Part shown: positions 8,908 to 17,786 of the stretch, in pieces
Layout: the number at the start of each line of letters is the position of its first letter
How positions within the stretch are numbered: the stretch's first letter is position 1
Assembly: GCF_900637955.1 (NCBI RefSeq)
Contig: NZ_LR134476.1
Coordinates: forward strand, 1,240,001 to 1,304,000
Source of the DNA: Trueperella bialowiezensis
GTDB taxonomy: Bacteria; Actinomycetota; Actinomycetes; Actinomycetales; Actinomycetaceae
Length of the DNA: 64,000 bases
Reading direction: 5' to 3'
Notes under the pieces: generated by a model
Seen by the model: the letters and a program-made list of their open reading frames with translations, nothing else
The model's database searches: none
What the model was told of the DNA's origin: nothing
Position numbers and translations under genes: made by a program

Positions 8908-10021
8908 AAAGAAAACTTCTCTTGCCGGGCGAGTTACACCTGCCGCAACAGTCTCGCCCCCGCGCCGGCTCAAGCCGCTGAACCTTGAGCCGGCGCGGCC
9001 TTGTGTAAATCCCGCATCGTGCCCGCACACGCCCACGTGTAGCAGGTCAGGCAGGCGGGGCAAGTTTGCCTTGTTGCTAGCGGTATCGGCTATCACCGTC
9101 GTCGTGCTGGCTGGCATTTCCACGGCGATCGGCGGAGCCGACATGAATCTGATGGACATCCTGCTCGGCCGCGGCAGCGCGGAGGACATGCAGGTGCTGC
9201 GCGCCTCGCGCATCCCGCGCACGCTCGCCGTCGTGCTGTCCGGCGCGGCGATGGCAGTGGCCGGGCTCGTCATGCAGCTTCTGGTGCGGAACCGTTTTGT
9301 GGAACCGTCGACGACGGGCGTCACCGAATCCGCCGGGTTAGGCATCCTCGTGGCAACAATCTTTATGCCTGCGATGAGCCTGCCAATAAAAATGCTCGTG
9401 GCCGTGCTTTTCGCACTTGCGGGCACGTTCGCGCTAACTGCAATAGTCCGGTCGCTACCGCATCGAGACATCATTGTGGTTCCACTGATCGGCCTCATCC
9501 TGTCTGGAGTGATCGGCGCGGGCGCCACATTCCTCGCCTGGGAGTTCAGCCTGCAGGGCACTCTCAACGCGTGGATGACCGGCGACTTCTCGGGCATTAT
9601 CCGCGGTCGCTACGAACTGCTCTGGATCGTAGCTGCCGTGGCCGCGCTGGCATACATTTATGCGGACCGCTTCACCGTGGCCGGTTTGGGCGAGGACCTC
9701 GCACGTAACCTCGGACTTAACTTCCGAGCCGTGCAAGCTTTTGGGCTGACGATCGTCGCCGTGGTTACCGGTATCACCACGGTGGTTGCCGGCCCGCTTC
9801 CATTCCTCGGCCTGGTCGTGCCCAACCTCGTCTCTATGGTGCAAGGTGACTACATTCGCCGCTCGCTACCCCTCGTGGCGCTCGTCGGTGCCGCGTTCGT
9901 GCTACTCGCTGACATCATCGGCCGCAGCCTCATTTATCCGGCGGAGATCCCGGTGGGCGTGGTCATGGGCATTATCGGTGCGGGTATCTTCCTGGTCATT
10001 TTGGTTCGGCGGGTGAAATGA
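8894..10021 (+). CDS. FecCD-family iron-siderophore ABC permease 1
   Basis: Integral membrane permease of a type II ABC importer. The FecCD core begins at about residue 57 and has roughly nine helices, including 'LRASRIPRTLAVVLSGAAMAVAGLVMQLLVRNR' and 'GPLPFLGLVVPNLVSM'. The reported start (ATG 8894) overlaps the lipoprotein stop by 14 bp and gives a 55-residue Pro/Arg/Cys-containing N-terminal extension. That extension is encoded across a perfect 14-bp stem-loop, so it may be leader rather than coding; TTG codons near 9070 are alternative starts. The next gene overlaps by 4 bp. It pairs with permease 2 as a heterodimer. Confidence 0.9.
   Translation: MPSSKKKTSLAGRVTPAATVSPPRRLKPLNLEPARPCVNPASCPHTPTCSRSGRRGKFALLLAVSAITVVVLAGISTAIGGADMNLMDILLGRGSAEDMQVLRASRIPRTLAVVLSGAAMAVAGLVMQLLVRNRFVEPSTTGVTESAGLGILVATIFMPAMSLPIKMLVAVLFALAGTFALTAIVRSLPHRDIIVVPLIGLILSGVIGAGATFLAWEFSLQGTLNAWMTGDFSGIIRGRYELLWIVAAVAALAYIYADRFTVAGLGEDLARNLGLNFRAVQAFGLTIVAVVTGITTVVAGPLPFLGLVVPNLVSMVQGDYIRRSLPLVALVGAAFVLLADIIGRSLIYPAEIPVGVVMGIIGAGIFLVILVRRVK
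8961..8997. promoter_or_regulatory. Stem-loop between binding protein and permease genes
   Basis: Perfect 14-bp inverted repeat (8961-8974 with 8984-8997, CGCGCCGGCTCAAG and its complement), 9-nt loop, no T tract after it. Intercistronic hairpins of this kind often protect the upstream binding-protein message and set the ratio of binding protein to permease. It falls inside the annotated N terminus of the permease. Confidence 0.7.
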
Positions 10022-11004
10022 GCATCGATATTGACCGCGCGATTAACGCGCGCCGCACAGACATCCGCCGCAAGCTTGCGATCATCGGCGTGGCCGCGGC
10101 GGCGATGTGTGCCCTGTTCTTAACGTACGATGCGCTCGACGCGTGGGCAGTTATCGGCCCGCTGCGGGCCAAAAGGCTGGGTGCGCTGATCGTCGTCGCG
10201 ATTGCGCTGTCAACGGCCACTGCCGTGTTCCAAACCGTCACACGTAACCGAATCTTGAGCCCGTCAGTCATGGGCTTTGACTCGATGTATCAGCTCACCG
10301 CCACGGCCTCCGTGTTCTTCTTCGGCTCGACGGTGATCGCGAAAGTGCCCGGGCCGGTCATGTTCGCCATCAACACGGCACTCATGATGATCCTGGCGGT
10401 CACACTGTTCATGGCCGTGCTCGGCCGCAACCGCTCGAACGTTTACCTGCTCGTGCTCGTGGGCATCGTGGTCGGAACCTTTTTGCGCTCGATCAATTCG
10501 CTGTTGACGACAATCATGGATCCGGGGGAGTATCTGGCGGTAGCCGACGCCCATACGGCGTCGTTCGCGGTGATTAACACGACGTCGTTGCAGGCGGCAG
10601 TAGTGTTAGCGATTCTCGCGCTCGGTTACATTTGGCTGCGCGCCCCGGAATGGGACATCCTCGCCCTCGGGCCAGACACGGCCCGCAGCCTCGGGATCCG
10701 TTACCGGCGTGAAGTGCGCCTGGCACTCGGCGCCTCGGCGGTTCTCGTCGCATCAGCGACGGCGCTGGTTGGGCCGCTCATGTTCTTCGGCCTACTCATC
10801 GTCAACATCACCGTGTTTGCTACGGACTCGAACCGGTTACGCGACCTGATCGTCGGCTCGTCTGCGATGGGTGTGGCCGTGCTCGTGGGAGGGCAGGCGA
10901 TCCTCGAGCACATTCTGCATCAGGCAACAATCCTGCCCGTCATTTTGGAACTCGTGGGCGGCCTGCTCCTGCTCACGATGATTGTGAGAGGTGCTCGCAA
11001 GTGA
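10018..11004 (+). CDS. FecCD-family iron-siderophore ABC permease 2
   Basis: Second permease subunit, 328 residues, about eight or nine hydrophobic segments. FecCD features are 'RNRILSPSVMGFDSMYQL' in the first half, 'LGPDTARSLGIRYRREVRLALGASAVLVASATALVGPLMFFGLLIVNI' (the coupling loop that docks the ATPase) and 'HQATILPVILELVGGLLLL' at the end. It starts with ATG overlapping the previous stop (ATGA) and ends in a GTGA overlap with the ATPase gene, so all four genes are translationally coupled and should share iron control. Confidence 0.93.
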   Translation: MSIDIDRAINARRTDIRRKLAIIGVAAAAMCALFLTYDALDAWAVIGPLRAKRLGALIVVAIALSTATAVFQTVTRNRILSPSVMGFDSMYQLTATASVFFFGSTVIAKVPGPVMFAINTALMMILAVTLFMAVLGRNRSNVYLLVLVGIVVGTFLRSINSLLTTIMDPGEYLAVADAHTASFAVINTTSLQAAVVLAILALGYIWLRAPEWDILALGPDTARSLGIRYRREVRLALGASAVLVASATALVGPLMFFGLLIVNITVFATDSNRLRDLIVGSSAMGVAVLVGGQAILEHILHQATILPVILELVGGLLLLTMIVRGARK

Positions 11005-11759
11005 TCGAGATTTCCAACGTCACCATGGCCTACGACGCCGATCCGGTGGTGTGCGATGTCAGCTTCACTATCCCCGACTCGGGGGTGACCGCACTCATCG
11101 GACCGAACGGCGCGGGCAAGTCCACCCTGCTGGCTGGTGTGGGGCGGCTCAACCCGCTACGCGGCGGGAATGTGCGGATCGACGGCGTCGACCTCGGCGA
11201 CTGGGACGCCGAAGAACTCGCGCGCACCGTAGCGATTCTGCGGCAGGAAAACCACCTGTCGATCAGGCTGACGGTGGCAGAGATCGTCATGCTCGGCCGC
11301 CACCCACACTCGAAAGGCCGGCGCACGCGGGACGACTACGCACACGTGGCCCAGGCATTGGACTGTGTGAATATGCGCGACCACGCCGATAGGTTCCTCG
11401 ACGAACTCTCGGGCGGGCAGCGCCAACGCGCCTTTATTGCGATGGCTCTCGCACAGGACACGAAGTATTTGTTGCTTGACGAGCCGCTGTCCGCACTCGA
11501 TATGCGCCATGCCCGCGACATGATGCGCCACCTACGCAAGGTGTGCGACGAGCGGGGGATCTCCGTGGTCATCGTTATTCACGACGTCAACACGGCCGCC
11601 GCCTATGCGGACACGATGGTGGCACTCAAAGACGGCCACCTCGTAGCACACGGGACTCCCGCGGAAGTCATGCGTGCCGAGCAGCTCGAAGAGATTTTTG
11701 GCGTGGACGTGGATGTGGCAACGGTAGGCGGCCGCCTCGTCGCAATGCCAGTGGCCTAG
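11001..11759 (+). CDS. Iron-siderophore ABC transporter ATP-binding protein
   Basis: Cytoplasmic ATPase that drives the FecCD permease pair. All ABC motifs are intact: Walker A 'GPNGAGKST' (34-42), Q-loop 'LRQENH', signature 'LSGGQRQRAF', Walker B 'YLLLDEP' and the H-loop 'IVIHDVNTAAAYADT'. The 252 residues match the FepC/FecE/YclP family length. The GTG start overlaps the upstream stop. Last gene of the operon; an inverted repeat that includes its stop region follows. Confidence 0.95.
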   Translation: MIEISNVTMAYDADPVVCDVSFTIPDSGVTALIGPNGAGKSTLLAGVGRLNPLRGGNVRIDGVDLGDWDAEELARTVAILRQENHLSIRLTVAEIVMLGRHPHSKGRRTRDDYAHVAQALDCVNMRDHADRFLDELSGGQRQRAFIAMALAQDTKYLLLDEPLSALDMRHARDMMRHLRKVCDERGISVVIVIHDVNTAAAYADTMVALKDGHLVAHGTPAEVMRAEQLEEIFGVDVDVATVGGRLVAMPVA

Positions 11760-11805
11760 GCGCTACCTGGCTGGGCGGAACCAAACCAGACGGAACCTAG
11801 GCCAC
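11751..11805. terminator. Inverted repeat between convergent ABC ATPase and pgm genes
   Basis: GTGGCCTAGG (11751-11760) pairs perfectly with CCTAGGCCAC (11796-11805). The 35-nt loop has a weaker inner stem (CTGG/CCAG). The stop codon of the ATPase gene lies in the first arm. Position between convergent genes suggests a two-way terminator. No clear T tract, hence modest confidence. Confidence 0.5.
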
Positions 11806-11821
11806 CAAGGAAAATCTCAGC

Positions 11822-13501
11822 CTATGCCAGGGCCGCGTTCACGACCTCCTTGGCCTCGGCTTGCACCTGCTTGAGGTGGTCTTCTCCGAGGAAGGATTCG
11901 GCGTAGATCTTGTAGACGTCTTCTGTACCCGACGGGCGGGCAGCAAACCAGGCGTTTTCCGTGGTGACCTTCAGGCCCCCGATCGCCTCGTTGTTGCCTG
12001 GAGCGTTGACGAGGCGTGCCGTGATCGGTTCGCCGGCCAGCTCGGTGGCCGTCACGTCCTCTGGGGAGAGGCCCTTGAGTTTGGCCTTCTCTTCCTTCGT
12101 GGCAGCCGCGTCGATACGCGCGTAAGCGGATGCGCCGTACTTGTCGACGAGCTCGCGGTGCAGCTCCGACGGCGACTTGCCGGTGACCGCCATGATTTCG
12201 GATGCGAGAAGGTCGAGGATCAGGCCGTCCTTGTCCGTGGTCCACACGGTTCCGTTCATCCGCAGGAACGATGCGCCTGCCGATTCTTCGCCACCGAAGC
12301 CGATGTCGCCAGTGATCAGGCCGGGTACGAACCACTTGAAGCCAACCGGCACTTCCACCATCTTCTTGCCCATGCCAGCAACCACGCGGTCGATGAGCGA
12401 GGAGGAGACGAGGGTCTTACCCACGCCAACATCTGCCTTCCACTGGTCGCGGTGGCTGAACAGGTAGTTGATTGCCACGGCGAGGTAGTGGTTGGGGTTC
12501 ATGAGTCCGGCGTCCGGGGTGACGATGCCGTGGCGGTCGGCGTCGGCGTCGTTGCCCGTGGCGATGTCGAAAGGTGCCGAACCATCTGCGCCGGGCTTCA
12601 TACGCTCGAGCAGTGAGGCCATGGCGTGCGGGGAGGAGCAGTCCATGCGGATCTTGCCGTCCCAGTCCAAGGTCATGAAACGCCACGTGGGGTCGACCGT
12701 CGGGTTCACGACCGTGAGGTCCAGCCCGTAGCGTTCGCCGATTGCACCCCAGTATTCTGCCGAGGCGCCACCCATGGGATCTGCACCGATGCGGATTCCA
12801 GCGGAGCGGATCGCCTCGAGGTTGATGATCGAGGCGAGGTCGTCAACGTAGGCAGACAGGAAGTCGTGCCCGCGCGTCGTCTCAGCATTACGCGCCTTCT
12901 CGTAGGGCACCCGCTTAACGTTCTTCCACCCCTCGCGCAGCAGTTCGTTGGCACGCGCGGCGATGACCGACGTCGCATCCGTATCAGCCGGGCCGCCGTG
13001 TGGCGGGTTGTACTTGAAGCCGCCGTCGCGAGGAGGATTATGCGAGGGCGTGATCACGATGCCGTCGGCGAGGCCGGGGCCTTTCGTACGCACGCCAGCC
13101 GCCGTGTTCGCACCGTTCGCCGTGAGGATTGCGAGCGAGACGCCGGGCGTGGGAGTCCACGAATTTCGCGCGTCGATACGCACCTCGATATCGTTGGCGG
13201 CCAGCACTTCGAGAGCCGTCTTCTCTGCGGGTTCGGACAGGGCGTGGGTATCACGGCCGATGTATAGCGGGCCGTCGATTCCCTGCGACCTGCGATATTC
13301 GACAATCGCCTGAGTGGTTGCGACGATATGCGCCTCGTTAAAAGCGCCGTCGAATGCGGAGCCGCGATGCCCCGACGTACCGAATACCACCTGCTGAGCC
13401 GGATTCTCCGGATCAGGCTCGATGTCATAGTACGCCGCAATGAGGGCATCAACGTCGATGAGATCTTCTTCTTGAGCAAGTTTGCCAGCACGTTCGTTCA
13501 T
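11822..13501 (-). CDS. pgm: Phosphoglucomutase (alpha-D-glucose phosphate-specific)
   Basis: Interconverts glucose 1-phosphate and glucose 6-phosphate, linking glycolysis to glycogen and cell-wall sugar nucleotides (cytoplasm). The 559 residues match bacterial Pgm. Visible sites are 'FGTSGHRGS' near 43 (substrate phosphate loop), the active-site phosphoserine loop '[11 protein letters not shown]' near 152, the metal-binding 'DADADRHG' and the C-terminal '[17 protein letters not shown]' loop. The ATG start is at 13501. It stands alone, convergent with the iron importer and separated by 52 bp from the DUF2079 gene. Confidence 0.96.
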   Translation of the reverse strand: MNERAGKLAQEEDLIDVDALIAAYYDIEPDPENPAQQVVFGTSGHRGSAFDGAFNEAHIVATTQAIVEYRRSQGIDGPLYIGRDTHALSEPAEKTALEVLAANDIEVRIDARNSWTPTPGVSLAILTANGANTAAGVRTKGPGLADGIVITPSHNPPRDGGFKYNPPHGGPADTDATSVIAARANELLREGWKNVKRVPYEKARNAETTRGHDFLSAYVDDLASIINLEAIRSAGIRIGADPMGGASAEYWGAIGERYGLDLTVVNPTVDPTWRFMTLDWDGKIRMDCSSPHAMASLLERMKPGADGSAPFDIATGNDADADRHGIVTPDAGLMNPNHYLAVAINYLFSHRDQWKADVGVGKTLVSSSLIDRVVAGMGKKMVEVPVGFKWFVPGLITGDIGFGGEESAGASFLRMNGTVWTTDKDGLILDLLASEIMAVTGKSPSELHRELVDKYGASAYARIDAAATKEEKAKLKGLSPEDVTATELAGEPITARLVNAPGNNEAIGGLKVTTENAWFAARPSGTEDVYKIYAESFLGEDHLKQVQAEAKEVVNAALA

Positions 13502-13553
13502 ACGTGTATGTTCTCACTTTTTGTGACGCAGGTCTACGAATTTATGCCAACCG

Positions 13554-15137
13554 CTATGAATTTCCGTCAGGCAGCAGCAAAGCGACGTCTCCGTGAACGC
13601 GCGCCTCCCACGTTCCACCCCACCTTGCCTGCGCATACGCGACCTTGTCCGCCACCGGCTCGTCCAGCTGCACCACCCACGCTTGCGGGATCACGTTGCC
13701 CATCGATCCCGTCCAATACACCTCATAATCGGGCGCGAGATACGCCAGATGAGAGATATCCGAGGCGACGACGAGCCGCTCGGCCTGCCCACCGGCGTCG
13801 GCCTGCTCACCCTCGGCTTGGTTGCCAGCGGAGCGCTCGTGGCGTTCGCGTTCGACGTCGGCAAGGTCAGCGAGCGCCTGCTGCGAGCCTGCCGGATCCC
13901 ACACGTACCAGCCGTGGGCGACATGCGCGAGCGGCCCGCTGCCCACCATCACGAGCGACGAGGTGAGGGCGACCGCGCTCGCCGCGATCTTGACGTGCTC
14001 CCGGCTCGCGCCCGGCTCGCAAGCATCTGGGTCGCTCTCGTCAGCCCGGCTCGCGGCGAACCTGCGATACCCGTCTATTCCCGCGACCACGACGATCGGC
14101 ATGAGCACCGCCGAATAGTGCCACGTCCAACCCCAGTAGTGTTCGATGTTGCCAATGAAACGCCAGGCGAGCGTGGGAACGATCATGACCATGAGCGGGG
14201 AGCGCAGCGCGATGATCCCGCCGAGCAGGATGAGGAGCCCGAGCGTGAACCACTTCTGCCACGGCGTGGCAAAGCCCAAGAGTTGCTCGGCGAACGTGAC
14301 GTCGTCGATCCGGTCCGTGTAATCCCATCCGCCGGCTGTATTGAAGGTGGGAATAATAAAGAACACGCTGGCCACGAACCAGCCCACGCCCCACAGGCCA
14401 AGGCAGATCCACGGGCTGGCACGGCCGAGCCACGCGCGGGCGGCGAGGTTCTGACGCTGGGCGTACGACGGCGTCGTACCCCGGCTTGCCGCCGACCAGC
14501 TCGCTCGCCGCGCGTCCCACAACCCCACGCCCGCGAACGCGGCCACGGTGAGCCCCAGGTCCTCTTTGACGAAAACCAGCGCGGCGATCCAGATGATGGC
14601 CGCTCGGGGGCGTCCGCTGACGTAGCACGCCAGGCCGAAGGCGAGCAGGGGAACGGCAAACGCGATCTCGTGGAACTGTACCGCCACCGCGTTGGCCAGC
14701 CCCCAGCTCAGCGCGTAGGCAAGCGCGACGGCCGCCCCTGGTCTGCCGAGCTGCCTGCGTGCAAGCCACGTCACCGGCACGATCGACACCGCGAACAGTG
14801 CGTTCTGCACAATGAGCAGGGTGAGCCCGGAGGGGAACAGGGCAAAAATCGGCGTGAGTAGGAACAGGATGGGGTGGAAGTGGTCGCCCCACAGGTTGTA
14901 GCCCGGGCCTTTAATCGCCACGATGGGTTCGGCGAAATTACGGTAGCGGTCGAGCAGCTGAGTAAAAATCCCCAAGTCCCAACTGGGCGCCGCGAAGTTC
15001 GCCCACTGCCATAGCGAAAACGCGCTATAGCCGGCAAATGCCAACCCGGCGAGCACCCACCCGAGCCGGTCCGACATGAGCCGGTCTGACATGGGCCGAT
15101 CACGCATAGGGCGCGCAGTCAGGCGGCGGGGCATCAT
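13554..15137 (-). CDS. DUF2079 polytopic membrane protein
   Basis: A 527-residue membrane protein with about 10-12 hydrophobic segments. It is recognised as DUF2079 by 'SWDLGIFTQLLDRYRNFAEPIV', 'LWGDHFHPILFLLTPIFALFPS' and 'AVQFHEIAFAVPLLAFGLACY'. Family members resemble GT-C-type membrane glycosyltransferases and may use a lipid-linked sugar donor, but no member with a proven reaction is known to me. The start overlaps the upstream stop (ATGA), so it is coupled to the flippase-like gene. A short repeat, MRDRPMSDRLMSDRL, at the N terminus comes from a near-duplicated codon run, so the true start could be one of several Met codons. Confidence 0.85.
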   Translation of the reverse strand: MMPRRLTARPMRDRPMSDRLMSDRLGWVLAGLAFAGYSAFSLWQWANFAAPSWDLGIFTQLLDRYRNFAEPIVAIKGPGYNLWGDHFHPILFLLTPIFALFPSGLTLLIVQNALFAVSIVPVTWLARRQLGRPGAAVALAYALSWGLANAVAVQFHEIAFAVPLLAFGLACYVSGRPRAAIIWIAALVFVKEDLGLTVAAFAGVGLWDARRASWSAASRGTTPSYAQRQNLAARAWLGRASPWICLGLWGVGWFVASVFFIIPTFNTAGGWDYTDRIDDVTFAEQLLGFATPWQKWFTLGLLILLGGIIALRSPLMVMIVPTLAWRFIGNIEHYWGWTWHYSAVLMPIVVVAGIDGYRRFAASRADESDPDACEPGASREHVKIAASAVALTSSLVMVGSGPLAHVAHGWYVWDPAGSQQALADLADVERERHERSAGNQAEGEQADAGGQAERLVVASDISHLAYLAPDYEVYWTGSMGNVIPQAWVVQLDEPVADKVAYAQARWGGTWEARVHGDVALLLPDGNS

Positions 15138-17770
15138 ACGATGTTCCGCTTCTGGATCACCCGCAGGACGATCCAGCCCAGCGGCACGCGCCCCCAGAAC
15201 GTGAACAGTCGGTAGAGCACAGCGGTGGAAAACGCGATCGACGAAGGGATCCCGGCGATCACTAAGCCGCCGGTCAGTGCGGCTTCAACCGGGCCGATAC
15301 CACCCGGTGAGGGCACCACAGAGCCAACCGAGTTCGACAGCAGGTACGTGATGGCCAGCGTGACGAGCGGCAACTCATAGCCGAAGGCCTTGAGCGACAT
15401 GCCGAACGTGGCGATGAACGCCGCCGACTGGAACACGGCTCCGCCCGCACCTAAGAGGATGCGGGTCGGATGCGTGACGAGCCAGACCATCCGCGGCCAA
15501 ATCTGCTGCAACGTGGGCCGAATCTTGCCAAGCACCCAGTCGCGGATCGGTTTGATGACGAACATGATGGCAATCGCAGCAATGACCACGCCGATCGCGA
15601 TCATCACCGACCCGGACGGCAGAGATAGGTTGCCAAGATCGCCGGTGAGCAGCGAGAGCACGAGCAACAAAATGATAGTGACGAGGAACTGGGCGATCTG
15701 CGTGATCGTCACCGTGGCCACCGCCGGCGTCGTCGGCACGCCCTTGCGATGAAGGAAACGCAGGTTGAGCGCTGCCGGGCCGATACCTGCCGGGGCCACG
15801 AGAGTGACGACGGAGGCGGCCACCTGCACGGCGAGGGTCTCACCGAACGGCAAGTTTTCCTGCGTGTAGGCCTTGAGCGAGATCGCGGCACCCACATACG
15901 TGCCAAGTCCCACGAGGAACGCGGCGACCATCCACCACGGGTTCGCGTTCGCGATTGCGGTTCGTAGGTCGTCGAAATTAAGCGAGCCAAGTAGCGCGAC
16001 GACGGCGACCACGCCAATCGTGACCGTAATGATCGTCTTCGGTGAGAAGCGCTTGAACTCGACGTCTTGGAAATTAGTCGCTTCGGGAATGTCTTGGGCG
16101 AGTGCGTCGCGAAGCGCCTGCAGATCCTTCTTCGAAAACGCATCTTTCGTGTACCTGGGCAGGATGGTGCGCTGGAGGAACGGCGCAATCGAGGCCACGA
16201 TTGGCGCGGGCAGGGCGCGCTGCAGTGAGGCGACGGCGCGATCCACACCCACGGTAGACGCCAACATCGCAACCGTTTGGGCAAGATCAACCTGGCGGGC
16301 GGCGTCAGTAGACAGCACAGAGCCGTGGTGCCAGGCCGTCACCCGCAGGCCGTCATCGGTGACCTTCACGTATTTTGCGTGCATGTTGCCATGCGACATG
16401 CCGGCGCGGTGTGCGAGGCGAAGCTGATCCCACAACGAATCAAGGTCGGCGTCGGAAATATCGTCGGCCGGTACGTCGTCGATAAAAGGCTCTGTTGAGG
16501 CAGGCTCGATGAGCACGATCGACGACTCCATGCGCGCCAAGCCCACAAGCTTCGGGCTATCGATCCCAACCTTTTCCGCACGCATCGAAATCAGTACCAT
16601 CTGTTCGGCCATCGCAGCGGTCGTGCTACGGGTTTGCCGGAAGGTCGTGCGCAGGGTCAGCCGCGCCCACAGGTCGTCAAGGAAAGAAATGACCTGGCGG
16701 TCGGCGTCGAGCGCCTTGACGTGAAAGGCGCGCTCGTCGTCGTCGGTAGCAATATAGTTGCGCGACACGAGCGACGACCGCGTGGCCGGATACTTAGCCC
16801 GCGCCTCTTGCCGAAACATTTCGGCGTCCAGCCCGTTGATCTCCCCAAGGTCGTCACGTTTAGCGAGGTCTTCAAGTTCGCGGATGAGGTTTTCCGCCTC
16901 GGACGTCACCTCGTTATCTGTGGGGGAGGCTTGAATAATCTGCCGGATTTGCTCGAGACCAGCCATGTTGGTGTGCCCGAGCGGCGCGGCAGAATCAATG
17001 TGGTAGGCGTAGAGCGGATCGTCGGAGGTGAGGTCGTCGATCCGGATAATCGTGACCGGATCGAGCCCGGCGCGGCGGATCATCGTCACGAGATCGGCCC
17101 CCGTGGTGCGCTCGGGTTCACCGCCGATCACGTAGCGGGTGGCAAGCCCGCAGGCGAGCCCCACGAACACGGTCAAAAGCGCAGCGGTTAGCGTCTGGTT
17201 TCCCTGGATCACCGAGAACACGAGCACGATGGCCAGCAGCCACCAGCCCGTGCGGGTAATCCGCGAGCCCTTAGCCGATCCGGAAACGGCCAGGATCGCA
17301 GCCACCACGGCCACATACGGCACGAGCGCAATATGAGATTGCTGCTCGATCGCAGTGGACAGCTGGTCGATGAACCGCGACGTCGGCCACCAATGCTCAC
17401 CAGCCCACACGACCACGTTCGTCACCACCGCGGACACGCCGGCAGCGACCGCCGCAGTGGCGAGCGTGCGCCAACGGCGTCGCACAATCATTTCGGCGAT
17501 CAACGCGAACGGCAAGAAAAACGACATGAGGCCTTCAAGCACGTTGATCGGCAACGCAAGCAGAGTTTCGAGCACGCCGCCGGTTGCCCGGCGCACGTCC
17601 GCCGCTATCGCAAACGTAGTGGTCTGGGCGTAGACGGCCACGAAAGCAAGAAGCACCGCGCCGAGCACGGCGAGCACCGCCCCGAACAGATCCGCGGGGT
17701 TGCGAGCCCACCGCTGCGGCGAATCAATTAAGAGCACACGGCGGCGCGGGGTTTGGATCTGCGAGGTCAC
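15134..17770 (-). CDS. YbhN/UPF0104-family flippase-like protein with internal kinase-like domain
   Basis: An 878-residue fusion. Residues about 25-205 are membrane segments. Residues about 230-540 form a soluble domain that resembles a lipopolysaccharide-kinase/aminoglycoside-kinase fold, with a catalytic-loop-like 'HGNMHAKYVKV'. Residues about 555-875 form the lysylphosphatidylglycerol-synthase transmembrane (UPF0104) domain, with 'APAGIGPAALNLRFLHRKG' and 'PSPGGIGPVEAALTGG'. The kinase loop has Asn where the catalytic Asp should be, and the metal-binding Asn is also lost, so it is probably a pseudokinase. The GTG start at 17770 sits 16 bp after copA. It is coupled to the DUF2079 gene downstream. 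Inferred role: transport or remodelling of an envelope lipid or lipid-linked sugar. Confidence 0.85.
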   Translation of the reverse strand: MTSQIQTPRRRVLLIDSPQRWARNPADLFGAVLAVLGAVLLAFVAVYAQTTTFAIAADVRRATGGVLETLLALPINVLEGLMSFFLPFALIAEMIVRRRWRTLATAAVAAGVSAVVTNVVVWAGEHWWPTSRFIDQLSTAIEQQSHIALVPYVAVVAAILAVSGSAKGSRITRTGWWLLAIVLVFSVIQGNQTLTAALLTVFVGLACGLATRYVIGGEPERTTGADLVTMIRRAGLDPVTIIRIDDLTSDDPLYAYHIDSAAPLGHTNMAGLEQIRQIIQASPTDNEVTSEAENLIRELEDLAKRDDLGEINGLDAEMFRQEARAKYPATRSSLVSRNYIATDDDERAFHVKALDADRQVISFLDDLWARLTLRTTFRQTRSTTAAMAEQMVLISMRAEKVGIDSPKLVGLARMESSIVLIEPASTEPFIDDVPADDISDADLDSLWDQLRLAHRAGMSHGNMHAKYVKVTDDGLRVTAWHHGSVLSTDAARQVDLAQTVAMLASTVGVDRAVASLQRALPAPIVASIAPFLQRTILPRYTKDAFSKKDLQALRDALAQDIPEATNFQDVEFKRFSPKTIITVTIGVVAVVALLGSLNFDDLRTAIANANPWWMVAAFLVGLGTYVGAAISLKAYTQENLPFGETLAVQVAASVVTLVAPAGIGPAALNLRFLHRKGVPTTPAVATVTITQIAQFLVTIILLLVLSLLTGDLGNLSLPSGSVMIAIGVVIAAIAIMFVIKPIRDWVLGKIRPTLQQIWPRMVWLVTHPTRILLGAGGAVFQSAAFIATFGMSLKAFGYELPLVTLAITYLLSNSVGSVVPSPGGIGPVEAALTGGLVIAGIPSSIAFSTAVLYRLFTFWGRVPLGWIVLRVIQKRNIV

Positions 17771-17786
17771 AAGGTGATCCTATAAT

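Noticed and set aside
7948-9597. 549-codon open frame on the minus strand
   Set aside because: Antisense to the siderophore-binding protein and permease genes, whose families and overlaps are clear; its peptide has no recognisable domain.
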